Assembly: GCA_027919835.1 (NCBI GenBank)
Contig: JANVFP010000016.1
Coordinates: forward strand, 930,001-994,000
DNA length: 64,000 nt
Source of the DNA: Lentinula raphanica
Taxonomy: Eukaryota; Basidiomycota; Agaricomycetes; Agaricales; Omphalotaceae
Direction of reading: 5' to 3'
Shown: one piece after another, positions 54,701-64,000 of the stretch
Layout of the letters: each line of letters opens with the position of its first letter
Position numbering within the stretch: position 1 is the first letter of the stretch
Notes under the pieces: model-generated
What the model saw: only the letters and a program-made list of their open reading frames with translations
Database searches by the model: none
Told to the model about the DNA's origin: nothing
Position numbers and translations under genes: made by a program

Positions 54701-56326
54701 CGTATGGACTATAAGGCATCGCCGTTTCCTGATTCATTGCATACGGGGGATGCGAGTTAAGTGGAGGAGGAGGAGAATAGAGATACGGTTGTTGATATGG
54801 TTGTGGAGAAGTACTGGGACCGAACGGAATCGGCGGAGGCAACCAGACTAGGTTCTGATTAGGGTCAACGTATGGGCTGGTAGTTAGCATCGGGGCCTGA
54901 GGGGGCCCTGGGCTCATGGGTAGCGCATTATATGGAGCATAAGCGGCTTGAGCTTGAGAAGGGTCTAGTGGATACGGCGATTGGGAAGGGAACGGTGTTG
55001 TTGATGGTGATTGTGTTATGTATGGAACTTGGGCGACTGGTTGGTAGGTTTGTTGTTGGAGTTGTTGATCGTAATAAGGATATTCTGGGTGTTGTTCTGA
55101 AAGAGGTAATTCAGGAAGAGCACTAGGGTGGACAACTACAGCAGGAATTTCGATAAGTATATCTTTACTAAAAGGCAAAAACTATTAAAATCCTCGGCAA
55201 TCGTGTAATAAGACGAGAAAGACAAACTTTCCAAAACCCATGGTCATCTTGACAGCGATGGTGCAGTTGATCTCGAATAAACCCTGGGTCGTTCTTGGAC
55301 TTTTACCATGCTTCCCTAACGCCTCACTTTCATCGCCGAGGAGTGTGCCGCCCCTGACTCCTTTCGTACGCTTGGGTACATCGAAGACCAGGCTAGCAAC
55401 TCCTTCCACACCTGGGGGTATTGTGTATTCTGGCCCACGAAACGGTATCGTCGTCACGGTGTCGCTGATCTGTAGAGGTTGCTCGTCCGTAGGCACGTTT
55501 GGTAGATGAAGCGAACGACTGAGTGAAATAGATAGCCCGGTGTTCTACGACCGAGTGAGACTCTTCTGTCTAATAGAGTTGACGGGGATAGGTTACCTTC
55601 TTCGCAGAATGATTCTTCACCTGCAACTCTATACAGGCACTCTCACCCGCAATCAGAATCCCACCAACAAGCCTAGCCTGACACCAAATCTTCCCATTCT
55701 CCCCAACGACCGTCACCTCTGGCTCCTCCTGCCCAATCCTCTCAGCATCATACGCCTCCACGACGTCCGCATCCTTCTTGCTCGTCACGAGCTGCCGTTC
55801 GCCTTTCCAGTACACTCCGACGCTGGCTCGGATCTCGTAATTGACCGAGGCGAGTCCAGAGCCGAAGGAGATGGATGATGGTGAGGTGGCGGGGAGTGGA
55901 AGGCGGAAGAGGAAGGTGGAATGGCCTCGTTTGGCTTGGTGATAGTGGAGAGGTAGAGGAAGATCACCGGGCAATAAGGGATGGGCTTGTACGGCGTTCG
56001 AAGGTGGAAGGCCAGGGCCTTGGAAGAGTCGTTTGGCGTGTATGAACGTGGATCGAGCTGAATGGTCTCTTGAGGTCAATTCTGGTAGATTTGTCAAGAT
56101 TGAAGATGATGTATGAGAGGTAATCGTGTCGAATACCTTGAGTAGCAAAGAGTTCTATCATAATCACACCGATACCCAAACCTTTATCTGCCTTGCAATC
56201 CATCTCCATCTTCCCACTGATATAGTCTCCGGCAACGAAATACGGCTCAGCCAGTGTCAACGAGACGTTGACCTTTGAATGGTGCGTCGTCGCGTTCATT
56301 GGCTCTGGTCGGCTTGGATTAGCCAT
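51771..56326 (-). CDS. Arrestin-fold protein with a very long disordered C-terminal tail
   Basis: An alpha-arrestin-like protein. Fungal members act as adaptors that bring ubiquitin ligase to plasma-membrane transporters or as pH/nutrient signalling scaffolds. The arrestin N domain starts at MNATTHHSKVNVSLTLAEPY, FVAGDYISGKMEMDCKADK, LGIGVIMIELFATQ, then AHPLLPGDLPLPLHYHQAKR, STFLFRLPLPATSPSSISFG, VNYEIRASVGVYWKGERQLV. The C domain has GKIWCQARLVGGILIAGESA, IELQVKNHSAKK, TGLSISLSRSLHLP, TIPFRGPEYTIPPGVEG, INCTIAVKMTMGFG and KDILIEIPAVVVHP. The last exon (up to about 55160) encodes more than 1100 residues of Pro/Ser/Thr-rich disorder with basic Lys/Arg blocks (KKSKKKKHSSRG; ERKKDKRNGKKKGKDR). 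The protein ends with a conserved-looking short helix, HLAFGQARLRDLIKKYQG. No PPxY motif is obvious. Start ATG 56324-56326, stop at 51771. Confidence 0.85.
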
Positions 56327-57406
56327 TGGAAGGATAGTCCGAATGGATGTATGAGAATCGAGTTGATTGGATATGCAACTTGGAGCTTGATGTATCTGTA
56401 TTGGAACTTGCAGAGCTGTGTGATTTGTTTTTGGTTGGAAAGAGATATCTAGACTGATGGAGATTGAGAGCCAGGACCAAGAAATGGTGCTAGAAAGTGG
56501 AAGAGAGGGTAGGATGAGAGGGAAAGTAGAAGGAATTTAAATGAGCATCTAGTCCAGGACGAAGTTGAGATGAATCCATGTGACTAATACTTTGAACGAT
56601 GTTAATGAGAGGTGATATATACACTACTGCAGGCTACAGCATTGCCCAAGTTCATTCAGATTGCATATTCACCATTTCATTCTCATCTTAATCGCATAGA
56701 TTGAACGTTCTTTTGACTAGAACATGCTGGAGAACAACTGAAGAACGGTCGTCGAAAGAACGGTTAACGGGAGAACCGGGCCGCAAGGTTGACACCATAT
56801 GCATCGACGCGCGCTTTGAAGTTCTTTCGCGGGAGACGTACAAACTACTGTGCACAGACAAGTGGTCCCGAGAACACATCAGCGATAGATTCACGAATCC
56901 TGCATTGAATGTAATCATCATACTCAGAGCCTACTCATCAAGAATTGGTAGGATATGAGAAACATTAGCAGCAACGTCGACCCATAGAACGAATTCTTCT
57001 CATGAAGAGAGAAACAACCGGCCGGTGAGTACACTTACGAGTTACAGAAAAAAAATCATCGATGACTAGAGGAACTTTACGACCTTTTACTTGAACCTTT
57101 CGCGTCGATTTGTGAAAATGATCACAAATAATCGAAGCTTCCAGACTCCGCGGTATCAAGTCCCACCATCTAACATGCAATTCTGAGCCTCTCCTTGAAT
57201 TTATCACTCGAGCACCCTCGTTCTTCCAATGTTGAAGAAAGCACGAATGTTTATCGGAAATTCCAGCATTGTCATCTACTATGACGTCATCCAACTCACT
57301 CTGACTCGGAACATGGAAGTCAAGAGCTTCTAAAGCGGTTGATCACATCTTTTCACTTGTTCATCTACTTCCTTCCAGCTAAACACTTTTTGCCACAAAA
57401 CCACAA
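56327..57406. other. Intergenic between arrestin and cupin genes (divergent)
   Basis: About 1.1 kb. The part next to 56327 is the arrestin promoter and the part before 57407 the cupin promoter. Short frames near 56700-57290 have no motif. Confidence 0.5.
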
Positions 57407-57769
57407 ATGAGCTCTCAATCCGAAGCTGAAGCCAAAGTTCAGGCAAGGGGGTTTACCAATGTCTTCACTTGGACTGATAGTCCGTAAGTTCCCTTCAATA
57501 CGTCCCCGAGAGCGACTGGTGCGGTTCTGACTCGACTTTTCTGTCACATACTGTACTGGTTTTGTAGAAAAGCGCATTACCCTCCTCACTCGCATGCTAC
57601 TCGCACCACGCATCTAATTTTACAAGGAGAGTTTATCATAACTTATCCGAAAGATACCCATCCGTCCAAGGAGACCTTCGGTCCTGGCGCGCAAATCGAT
57701 GTGGAAGCTGATCGTGTACATGAGGTGTGGATAGGAGAGGGAGGGTGTACATACGTTGTGGGGGAATGA
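57407..57769 (+). CDS. Small single-domain cupin protein
   Basis: Two exons (intron about 57483-57567, GTAAGT...TTGTAG) encode about 90 residues. The sequence MSSQSEAEAKVQARGFTNVF, TWTDSPKAHYPPHSHATRTT, HLILQGEFIITYP, PGAQIDVEADRVHEVWIG, GCTYVVGE matches a minimal RmlC-like cupin. H-x-H (HSH) with a following Glu (QGE) gives the first cupin box, and the D-R-V-H-E segment supplies the last His of the metal site. Such small cupins bind a divalent metal and may be dioxygenases, isomerases or simple binding proteins; the reaction cannot be told from sequence. Start ATG 57407; stop TGA 57767-57769. The 3' end faces CLPTM1, about 200 bases away. Confidence 0.85.
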
Positions 57770-57970
57770 GGATTAATGAAGAAGAGCGCAGTACTACAGA
57801 CAGTACTTGTGCAACGTGCTCAGCAGTGTACTATGTATAATGATATCCCGTGTCCAAACACCTTTCTATTAGAGTATCGCAATCCGAGTCTATGACAAGA
57901 CTAGATATCTCAGCGCGCGCGAGCATACTACATATATGTAACCGGAGCAAACAGATAGATAGTAGTATTA

Positions 57971-60884
57971 TCACCTCTTCTTCTTACTTTCTTTATCCGG
58001 ATCCTCCTCTCCCTCTATCGCCTTCACATCCTCGGATAGTACTTGACCGTACTCGTTAACACGCTTGGGATCGATTCTGTAGATCCAACGCTGTGTCGAC
58101 GGATGAATTTAATATGATCGAGTACAAGTAGATTCAGAGATCGCTCACCTGGTACAGGAAGATTAAAAATACAACGTCATCACGGAAGCAAGCTAGACGA
58201 TGGAGGAAAGGCATTTTGATACAGAACCTACCATTCCGAGTAGATAAGAAGTCAGTTTATGTGCTTTTCGAAAGAAGAGTCGAAGGTAACGCACGCAAAG
58301 AAATCATCGACCACGGTAGACAAAGTCTTGTAAATCATTGCTTTCATCGGCATATGAGCCACGCTCTAAAATAGTGAAATGAAAGGTCATGATCGATCCA
58401 ATCGCCATCCTACGTTCTCCACTCACCTTGAGCTTATAGTTAATGATCAACTGCGGGACCAGTTGCGCCTAATGATCGCAAAACGTTTATTTTAGAAGAC
58501 AGTACAAAAACCAAGTGAAGAAAACGAAGGGATCCAAAACTCACAAATCCAAACATGTAGACATACGACGTCAACGTGCCGATGATGAAGCTGTACCAGC
58601 CCCGATGTGATTCGTACATGAGGGAGTAAATGGTGTAGCCGGCGAGAGTGGGGATGGCGACGTAGGATACGTAGCGGAAGGCTAGTTGGTCATACCTAGA
58701 TAAGTAGGTTCGGATGGAAGTCAGATTGGTAGATAGGAATTTAAAAAATGAACAGGAGCATACTCTTGTGTTTTCTTCTCGTCTTCGCTCAAAACGTGCT
58801 TGTCTATGAATAAGCTCAGTCAGGCAGGCCTCTGGAGCAGGAAGAAGAGAAGATAGAACCTTTGATATCTAGTTTATGTGGGAACCAGGAATCCGGAGCT
58901 GCGACGATTGAAATATCCACAGCTTTAGTAATCTGGTGGAAAAACAAAATGAGAATGTTTAAAGAAAAAAAAGTCTTGTGCATGGAATTGAATAAATATC
59001 TACCTTCCAAGCTTCGATAATCACACCCGTTCCAGAACCGAACAGGATCATCCAGCTGGTATTCTCGTTGTTGTCGATGAGATAGAGCAAGATCACGAGT
59101 TGCACGAAGACATTTGTAATGATCTGAGGAAACAGTCAGGGAGTGGCAAGCAAAAAAATAACAAGGGATACGTACAGTTCTATGAATGAGCGGTTAGAGA
59201 TTAAGTCAGGCAATAAAGTGGAGTGGTTCACCAACCTGACAGAAACTCCAACCATCTCCTTCTTCTGCCGCCAATGCGAAACATCTGACTTGAACGCCAA
59301 CATTTCGAACCTACGTTCGTTCTGATGAGTACCACTTCCAAGTCATACCAACCAATATACTGATAAAAATCCTCACAGCATATGCAACACACTAACCAAT
59401 CCAGTCAACCCAAGGAACCAAGGATTCGTCTCAATCAACATGCGTTTGATTTCGTCCAACTCAGCACTAGCGCCTGCCCCTTGTTGTTTCGCCGCTTCGT
59501 TGAACCCGTGGGTCATCGATGCGAAAATTTGGAACTTCATGTAGGACATGGGCTGGAAGGTGATTTGGATCGGCATAGAGGGTGTGGTGAGGTTGAGTTC
59601 GACATAGTGGGATCGGAGATGCCAGAATTCGTTAGGGAAGATGATGGGTTTGTAGACGCCTTTGGTGCCGGTTGGATCGCGGAGGTTGGGGATGAGGTGA
59701 ATGTCTGAAGATCGATAGGGAGTTTTTGAGTGATGCACATAGGATGAACAGAAATAGGGCACTTACGTTCGAGAAGAGGTGGAGGAAGTTGAGCGTATGG
59801 AACTACTGCGCTGTCAGAAACTAAGGCAAGAGTGACGTTCTACCGATATGTTTGATTAGAAGAAAGCTAAAGTGATTTAGATTGCCTTACCCTATGCCAA
59901 TGTGGCATGATCACATCGGCTTCCTATGCTATTGTTGAGCATAACATGTTCAGAAGAAAAGTAGTCAATGAAATACCTCCGGCTCATCTTCAACGATTGG
60001 CTCATTGCCGCTACTCAGGAGATTCTTTTCCTTGCGTATTTTAGGCCTTGCCATGTAAGGAGTCAGAACTGATTCGGAGAGGTTTATAGTTGGTTAGTGA
60101 CGCTTTGTGGAAGATAAGCAGAGGTGCCACACGTTTGCGGATATGGTGTATATGCTCGGGATTGAAACTTTCACTTTGTGGGTCGGGACTTGTACCTTCC
60201 TTCGTGAGGAAGACGTCTGCCCATAAGCTCCCGTTCCGCAACACAGTCTAGGGTTTTGTTTAGATCATGGTTTGGGATGCATGGTTGGGTCCTGCATACC
60301 TCGGGAAACACGATATCGTATTCCACCACTCTACTATCTGAGTAGTCTCCGTATGTGATGTTCTTCCAAACAAAGTTTGGTAGGCCCTCGTCTCTGTCTT
60401 TTCGATAACCCGAAGTCCATTGTCTGGAGAACACGTCGCCGTTGGGTGAGGTTGAGAGGTATACGTGCATGTCTAGTGATGCGCCGAATGGCCATCCTGG
60501 TGTGGCTTGGGTTGGAGGAAGAAGCCAAGGGTTAACGGCGCCTGGTGTGTTGGGTGTGTTGCCTGCGGCTGGAGGACCGGTGGTAGTAGTTTGGACAGCG
60601 GGAGGTGTTGGTTTGCTAGGTGCGAAATATTTGGTGACTGGTTGTTTTAGGATTAGTGTTGATTCAACCAAAGGCATTGAAGAGAGGCATTACCCATTTG
60701 CGACACGAGCCATACCAGCAGGAGTTGCTGAGGAATGTAGAATGATTAGAGTTGAGGTATACATATGGGTTGAGGTACTTGCTTGTGCGATACCGAGGAA
60801 CTTTTTGAAGGGAGATTCTGCCTCTTCCTCTTGACCTCGTTGGGTCCCAGTAGCTGGCACTGCAGCTTGTTGTTGTGAAGGCAT
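57971..60884 (-). CDS. CLPTM1 family transmembrane protein
   Basis: The homologue of human CLPTM1 (cleft lip and palate transmembrane protein 1), an ER/Golgi multi-pass membrane protein; animal relatives act in receptor trafficking and lipid scrambling. The N-terminus is MPSQQQAAVPATGTQRGQEE, then a membrane-anchor exon (QQLLLVWLVSQM). The luminal domain contains KYFAPSKPTPP, NPWLLPPTQATPGWPFGASL, MHVYLSTSPNG, FVWKNITYGDYSDSRVVEYD, VLRNGSLWADVFLTKEG, PYMARPKIRKEKNLL, and NDIHLIPN-type sequence before FWHLRSHYVELNLTT, QPMSYMKFQIFASMTHGFNE. It then continues IKRMLIETNPWFLGLTGLVS, VLHMLFEMLAFKSDVSHWRQ, and the C-terminal helices NENTSWMILFGSGTGVIIEA, LAFRYVSYVAIPTLAGYTIY, FIIGTLTSYVYMFGFAQLVP, and KTLSTVVDDFFAFCIKMPFL, DVVFLIFLYQRWIYRIDPKR. 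It ends EEDPDKESKKKR, a KKxx-like basic tail. Some 13 or more short exons; individual junctions are approximate. Confidence 0.93.
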
Positions 60885-62023
60885 CGCGCAAACCAACCCT
60901 CCAGAGATACCAATAGAGTTAGCGGTGACGGAAGCTGGAAAAGGTTGATTTCGCACGCATTCAAGGGCGCTTATGCTCAACTCGTCCAACGTTCAGCAAT
61001 CAGAAAACAGCTGCCACACAAGCTGATTCCAAACAAAAGTTCTATGAACATGATTCTGAACAACACAGAGTATGTACTTCAGCTAGAGAATGATCATGGT
61101 GATTGCGATCGCAACCAGAGTATCAGAGTATCACAAGTATAGCAATTGCTTGTTCAATGCGAGCCAAGAGCTCTCTCGCAGTACAACATGACAGCCGTCT
61201 TGTATCATGCCAAAGTTGATACTAAGAATGAACCATGCTAGTACAGTACGGAGGACAAATCGGTGTTCGTATCCGGCACAATCGTCGTACTGTATCATTC
61301 TGAAGGATAACACGCTGGTTGCTGCGCAGATGGAGCACTTGAGGTCTGGAACAAAGAGAGAACGACAAGGACAAAAGGTATGCGTTGAAACTTGTATGGC
61401 CATCCTGTGTGGCCAGGGCTGGCCGGGATTGTTTGAGACCCCACAAGGAAACAATCACAGTTCTCGTTTGATGTACTAGCGTCTTGTGTTGTTACTATGC
61501 CCAGATGGATTGATTTTTACAGCAGCCAAACAGCTACGATCTTCGTCTTCATTTTCCTGCGAATGTTGGGACAAGATTCTGAGTGACACTGAGTTTTACA
61601 GCTGAAGATTCAAGAGAATTTACGCATACCGGCGTTTAGAGTACGTGAATGAGTCGCGTTTGAGGTCAGAGGGAAATTTCCAAAAACTTGATGGAGCCGA
61701 AGGTGTGACAAAAAAGGAAAGTTCTAAAAAGAACAAACCAAGCGATAACCCTCTGCCCAGGTAGATTACCTAATGCTATGATAAAATGCCCTAAACCCAG
61801 CCTATCTTTTAGACCCCTGCGTTTCTTTCAAAACCCCCATCATCTCTTCGTCGTGTCCAACAATCAACACATTTCAATTTTGTGCGTTATCGCGTTCAGC
61901 GCCGTTCCATGTCACTCTCACTGACCATCTCATCCTTTAGATAACTTTATCTCTCACTGTAAGTGACGCGCGCTCACGGTTTTACGCGTTCTTCATCGTT
62001 CTCAACTCATGCCACTTTCACAG
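60885..62023. other. Divergent promoter region, CLPTM1 / 14-3-3
   Basis: About 1.1 kb between divergent start codons. Close to the 14-3-3 gene there is a pyrimidine-rich block (about 61800-61960) and a 5'UTR intron. Short frames near 61130-61480 show no motif. Confidence 0.55.
61960..62023 (+). other. 5'UTR intron ending directly at the 14-3-3 start codon
   Basis: GTAAGTGACGCG starts at about 61960 and the acceptor CAG at 62021-62023 is followed immediately by ATG. Strong donor and acceptor. Leader introns at the start codon are common in highly expressed basidiomycete genes. Confidence 0.75.
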
Positions 62024-62947
62024 ATGCCTGAATCTCGTGAAGACTCCGTTTACCTCGCCAAGCTCGCTGAGCAAGCTGAGCGCTATGAAGGTATAGTCTT
62101 GTCCTCCTATCGCGCTTATCGTGGTATCTCACATCTCCCTAGAAATGGTTGAAAACATGAAGCGTGTCGCCTCCACAGATGAAGAGCTCACCGTTGAGGA
62201 GAGGAATTTGCTTTCTGTCGCGTATAAGAACGTTATCGGTGCTCGTCGTGCCTCTTGGAGAATCGTTTCGTCGATTGAGCAAAAGGAGGAGTCCAAGGGC
62301 AATGAGGCCCAGGTGTCCATGATCAAGGGCTACCGGGAAAAAATTGAGACGGAACTCGCAAAGATCTGCGAGGACATTCTCGATGTTCTCGACAAACACT
62401 TGATCCCCTCTGCTGCATCAGGAGAGTCAAAGGTCTTCTACCACAAGATGTACGTGTCTTCGTTTGATTATGTCGTTCTCTATGCTCAACGTGTCATAGG
62501 ATGGGCGACTACCACCGTTATCTTGCCGAGTTTGCCACTGGCGACAAGCGGAAAGAGAGCGCCGACAAGTCTCTCGAGGCTTACAAGGCTGCCTCTGACG
62601 TTGCCGTCACCGAACTCCCTCCCACGCATCCTATCCGTCTAGGTCTCGCATTGAACTTCTCCGTGTTCTACTACGAGATCCTGAACAGCCCAGACCGTGC
62701 ATGTCATCTTGCCAAGCAGGCATTCGACGATGCCATTGCTGAGCTCGACACCCTTTCGGAAGAGAGCTACAAGGATTCGACCCTCATCATGCAACTGCTT
62801 AGGGACAACCTGACCCTCTGGACTTCGGATATGCAGGATTCTGGTGAGTGTACTATGTGCTTTTCAGACCGAGTTCTTACTGAATATCTGGTAGCCGACA
62901 AACCCACGGACAAGGAAGAGGCTGCTGACGCACCTACCGATGATTAA
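62024..62947 (+). CDS. 14-3-3 protein
   Basis: A dimeric phosphoserine/phosphothreonine-binding adaptor that controls many kinases, metabolic enzymes and transcription factors. The sequence begins [40 protein letters not shown] (dimer helices). [22 protein letters not shown] is the 14-3-3 signature 1 region. It continues [40 protein letters not shown] (phosphopeptide-binding Lys/Arg/Tyr), then [40 protein letters not shown] and [20 protein letters not shown] (signature 2). It ends in a short acidic tail ([17 protein letters not shown]). Four exons: introns follow YE, HKM (62451-62500) and DSG (about 62845-62895). Length, about 255 residues, is normal. It is the BMH1/BMH2 (rad24/rad25) orthologue. 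Confidence 0.97.
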
Positions 62948-63280
62948 AGTGGTTGATTGTTGAACAAATTGTATCCTTGTGTTATATCGCTCTTGCATCC
63001 ATCTCCTTATCATGCTCTTCACTCGGAACGCCTTTGGTCCCTCCCTCTACAATTCTTCGCTTTCGCTTTCCTCATATCCGTACTCGACGTCAATAACTCT
63101 ACACTTATTAAAGGCTACACTACATAGTATCGATTCCTTCTGCATGGTCTCCTGTGATGAAATAAAGCGTAAAAACAAGATAAATATCCAAATATCGTTT
63201 GTCGTTGCCTGATAGAAAATTAGAAATTGTTCGCGTGCTAGATTACCACGCGTATCAACGCGCCTCTTCCTCTTCCATGA
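62948..63280. other. Intergenic
   Basis: 3' UTR of 14-3-3 and the short promoter of the next gene. Nothing else is visible. Confidence 0.5.
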
Positions 63281-64000
63281 ATGTTCGGTTTTGCCACTGA
63301 GTTCCAAGGAATATTTGCCATCGCAGCTATATTGCTTTTTCTGTATGCTAGCCAAGATGTTGCAGAGAACCTTTCTCCTCAAGGATGTCGGATGTCATAT
63401 ATGAACCCTCTCTACATTCCGCAGGTCAAATTTAACAGCGCATGGACCCCCTTAGCGGAACGTTACTCGCTGTTCTTGTATAGAGAAGACCAATGGGAAC
63501 GCGAGGTATGTCTCTAGCCGTCTATTCTCTGTACTGCTAGCTGATATGTTCGCAGCTTCATGGCGGAACACCTGTCTTATTCATACCCGGAAATGCTGGC
63601 TCCTCGGGTCAAGTACGATCTATCGCTTCATCTGCTACTCGACAATATTACTCTAGACCAAACGTACCAGCTTACGAGACCTGGTCGCGAAACATGAAAG
63701 CCTTGGACTTCTTTGCTGGCAAGTATCCATACGACAATTCGTGCGCGAAAAGCAGAGTTTGATTCTTCTTTGCGTGCGTTAGCGGATTTCAATGAGGATC
63801 TTTCTGCATTTCATGGGCCCACCTTGCAGGCGCAGACTGAATATTGCGCTCGTGCAATAGCATACATCCTTTCCCTATACCCTCCAAATATCACTATCAT
63901 CATTATGGGACATTCTATGGGTGGCGTCGTTGCGACATCGCTATTGCCTTCAAAAGATATTGCTGCTATCATCACCATGTCGACTCCGCACACTCTCCCT
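63281..64000 (+). CDS. BST1: GPI inositol-deacylase BST1/PGAP1 (3' partial)
   Basis: An ER membrane lipase that removes the acyl chain from inositol of newly made GPI anchors, which allows ER exit and quality control. The N-terminus has one membrane helix ([20 protein letters not shown]) followed by [35 protein letters not shown]. After intron 1, [35 protein letters not shown] and [18 protein letters not shown] match the PGAP1 family closely. The catalytic nucleophile is in [16 protein letters not shown] (G-x-S-x-G), and TMSTPH follows before the window ends. The second intron is best read as GC-AG (donor GCAAGT near 63719, acceptor TTAG near 63781), which alone gives the family's DFNEDL sequence in frame. 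An in-frame TGA just before ATG 63281 fixes the start. The rest of the gene lies beyond the right edge. Confidence 0.93.

Overview
The window is nuclear DNA of a filamentous basidiomycete, most likely an Agaricomycete mushroom. The evidence is dense genes broken by many 45-75 nt GT-AG introns, several very small exons, two Zn2Cys6 regulators with fungal-specific domains, a seven-helix protein of the DUF6534 type, and a full set of fungal housekeeping genes. All gene models below were spliced by eye; spans run from start codon to stop codon and include introns.

Layout. 1-7.7 kb: the 3' end of an unidentified gene, the PP4 regulatory subunit PSY2/SMEK (minus), then a locus that encodes TOM20 and, by alternative splicing of one long intron, a predicted TOM20-SET-domain fusion; a tRNA-Ile(AAU) follows on the minus strand. 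7.7-10.3 kb: gene-poor, with a decayed minus-strand ORF and a 0.5 kb inverted-repeat element. 10.3-14.7 kb: a Zn2Cys6 regulator convergent with a short-chain dehydrogenase. 14.7-21.4 kb: a gene-poor island holding two clear miniature inverted-repeat transposons (MITEs) with TTA and TAA target duplications. 21.4-26.2 kb: a second Zn2Cys6 regulator and TRM10 (minus).

26.3-32.9 kb: three tandem copies of an unrecognised gene that encodes putatively secreted proteins. Each copy carries its own conserved promoter, 5'UTR intron and 3' flank. Copy 1 is frameshifted, copy 2 looks intact, and copy 3 has a large Pro/Ala expansion and displaced splice sites. 33.0-41.4 kb: acyl-protein thioesterase, a large disordered protein with an N-terminal CxC/CxxC region, a DUF6534 membrane protein and a small single-pass membrane protein. 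41.9-44.6 kb: a small heat-shock protein with a heat-shock-element promoter, and a glutamine-synthetase-like enzyme (both minus). 44.6-47.4 kb: gene-poor. 47.4-56.3 kb: a WHI3-like RNA-binding protein convergent with an arrestin-fold protein that has a very long disordered tail. 57.4-64 kb: a small cupin, CLPTM1 (minus), 14-3-3 (plus) and the 5' part of the GPI inositol-deacylase BST1/PGAP1.

Most genes are unrelated housekeeping genes, and I see no operon-like or biosynthetic cluster. The most unusual items are the TOM20/SET shared-exon locus and the tandem secreted-protein family. Exon boundaries, especially of the regulators and CLPTM1, are approximate.
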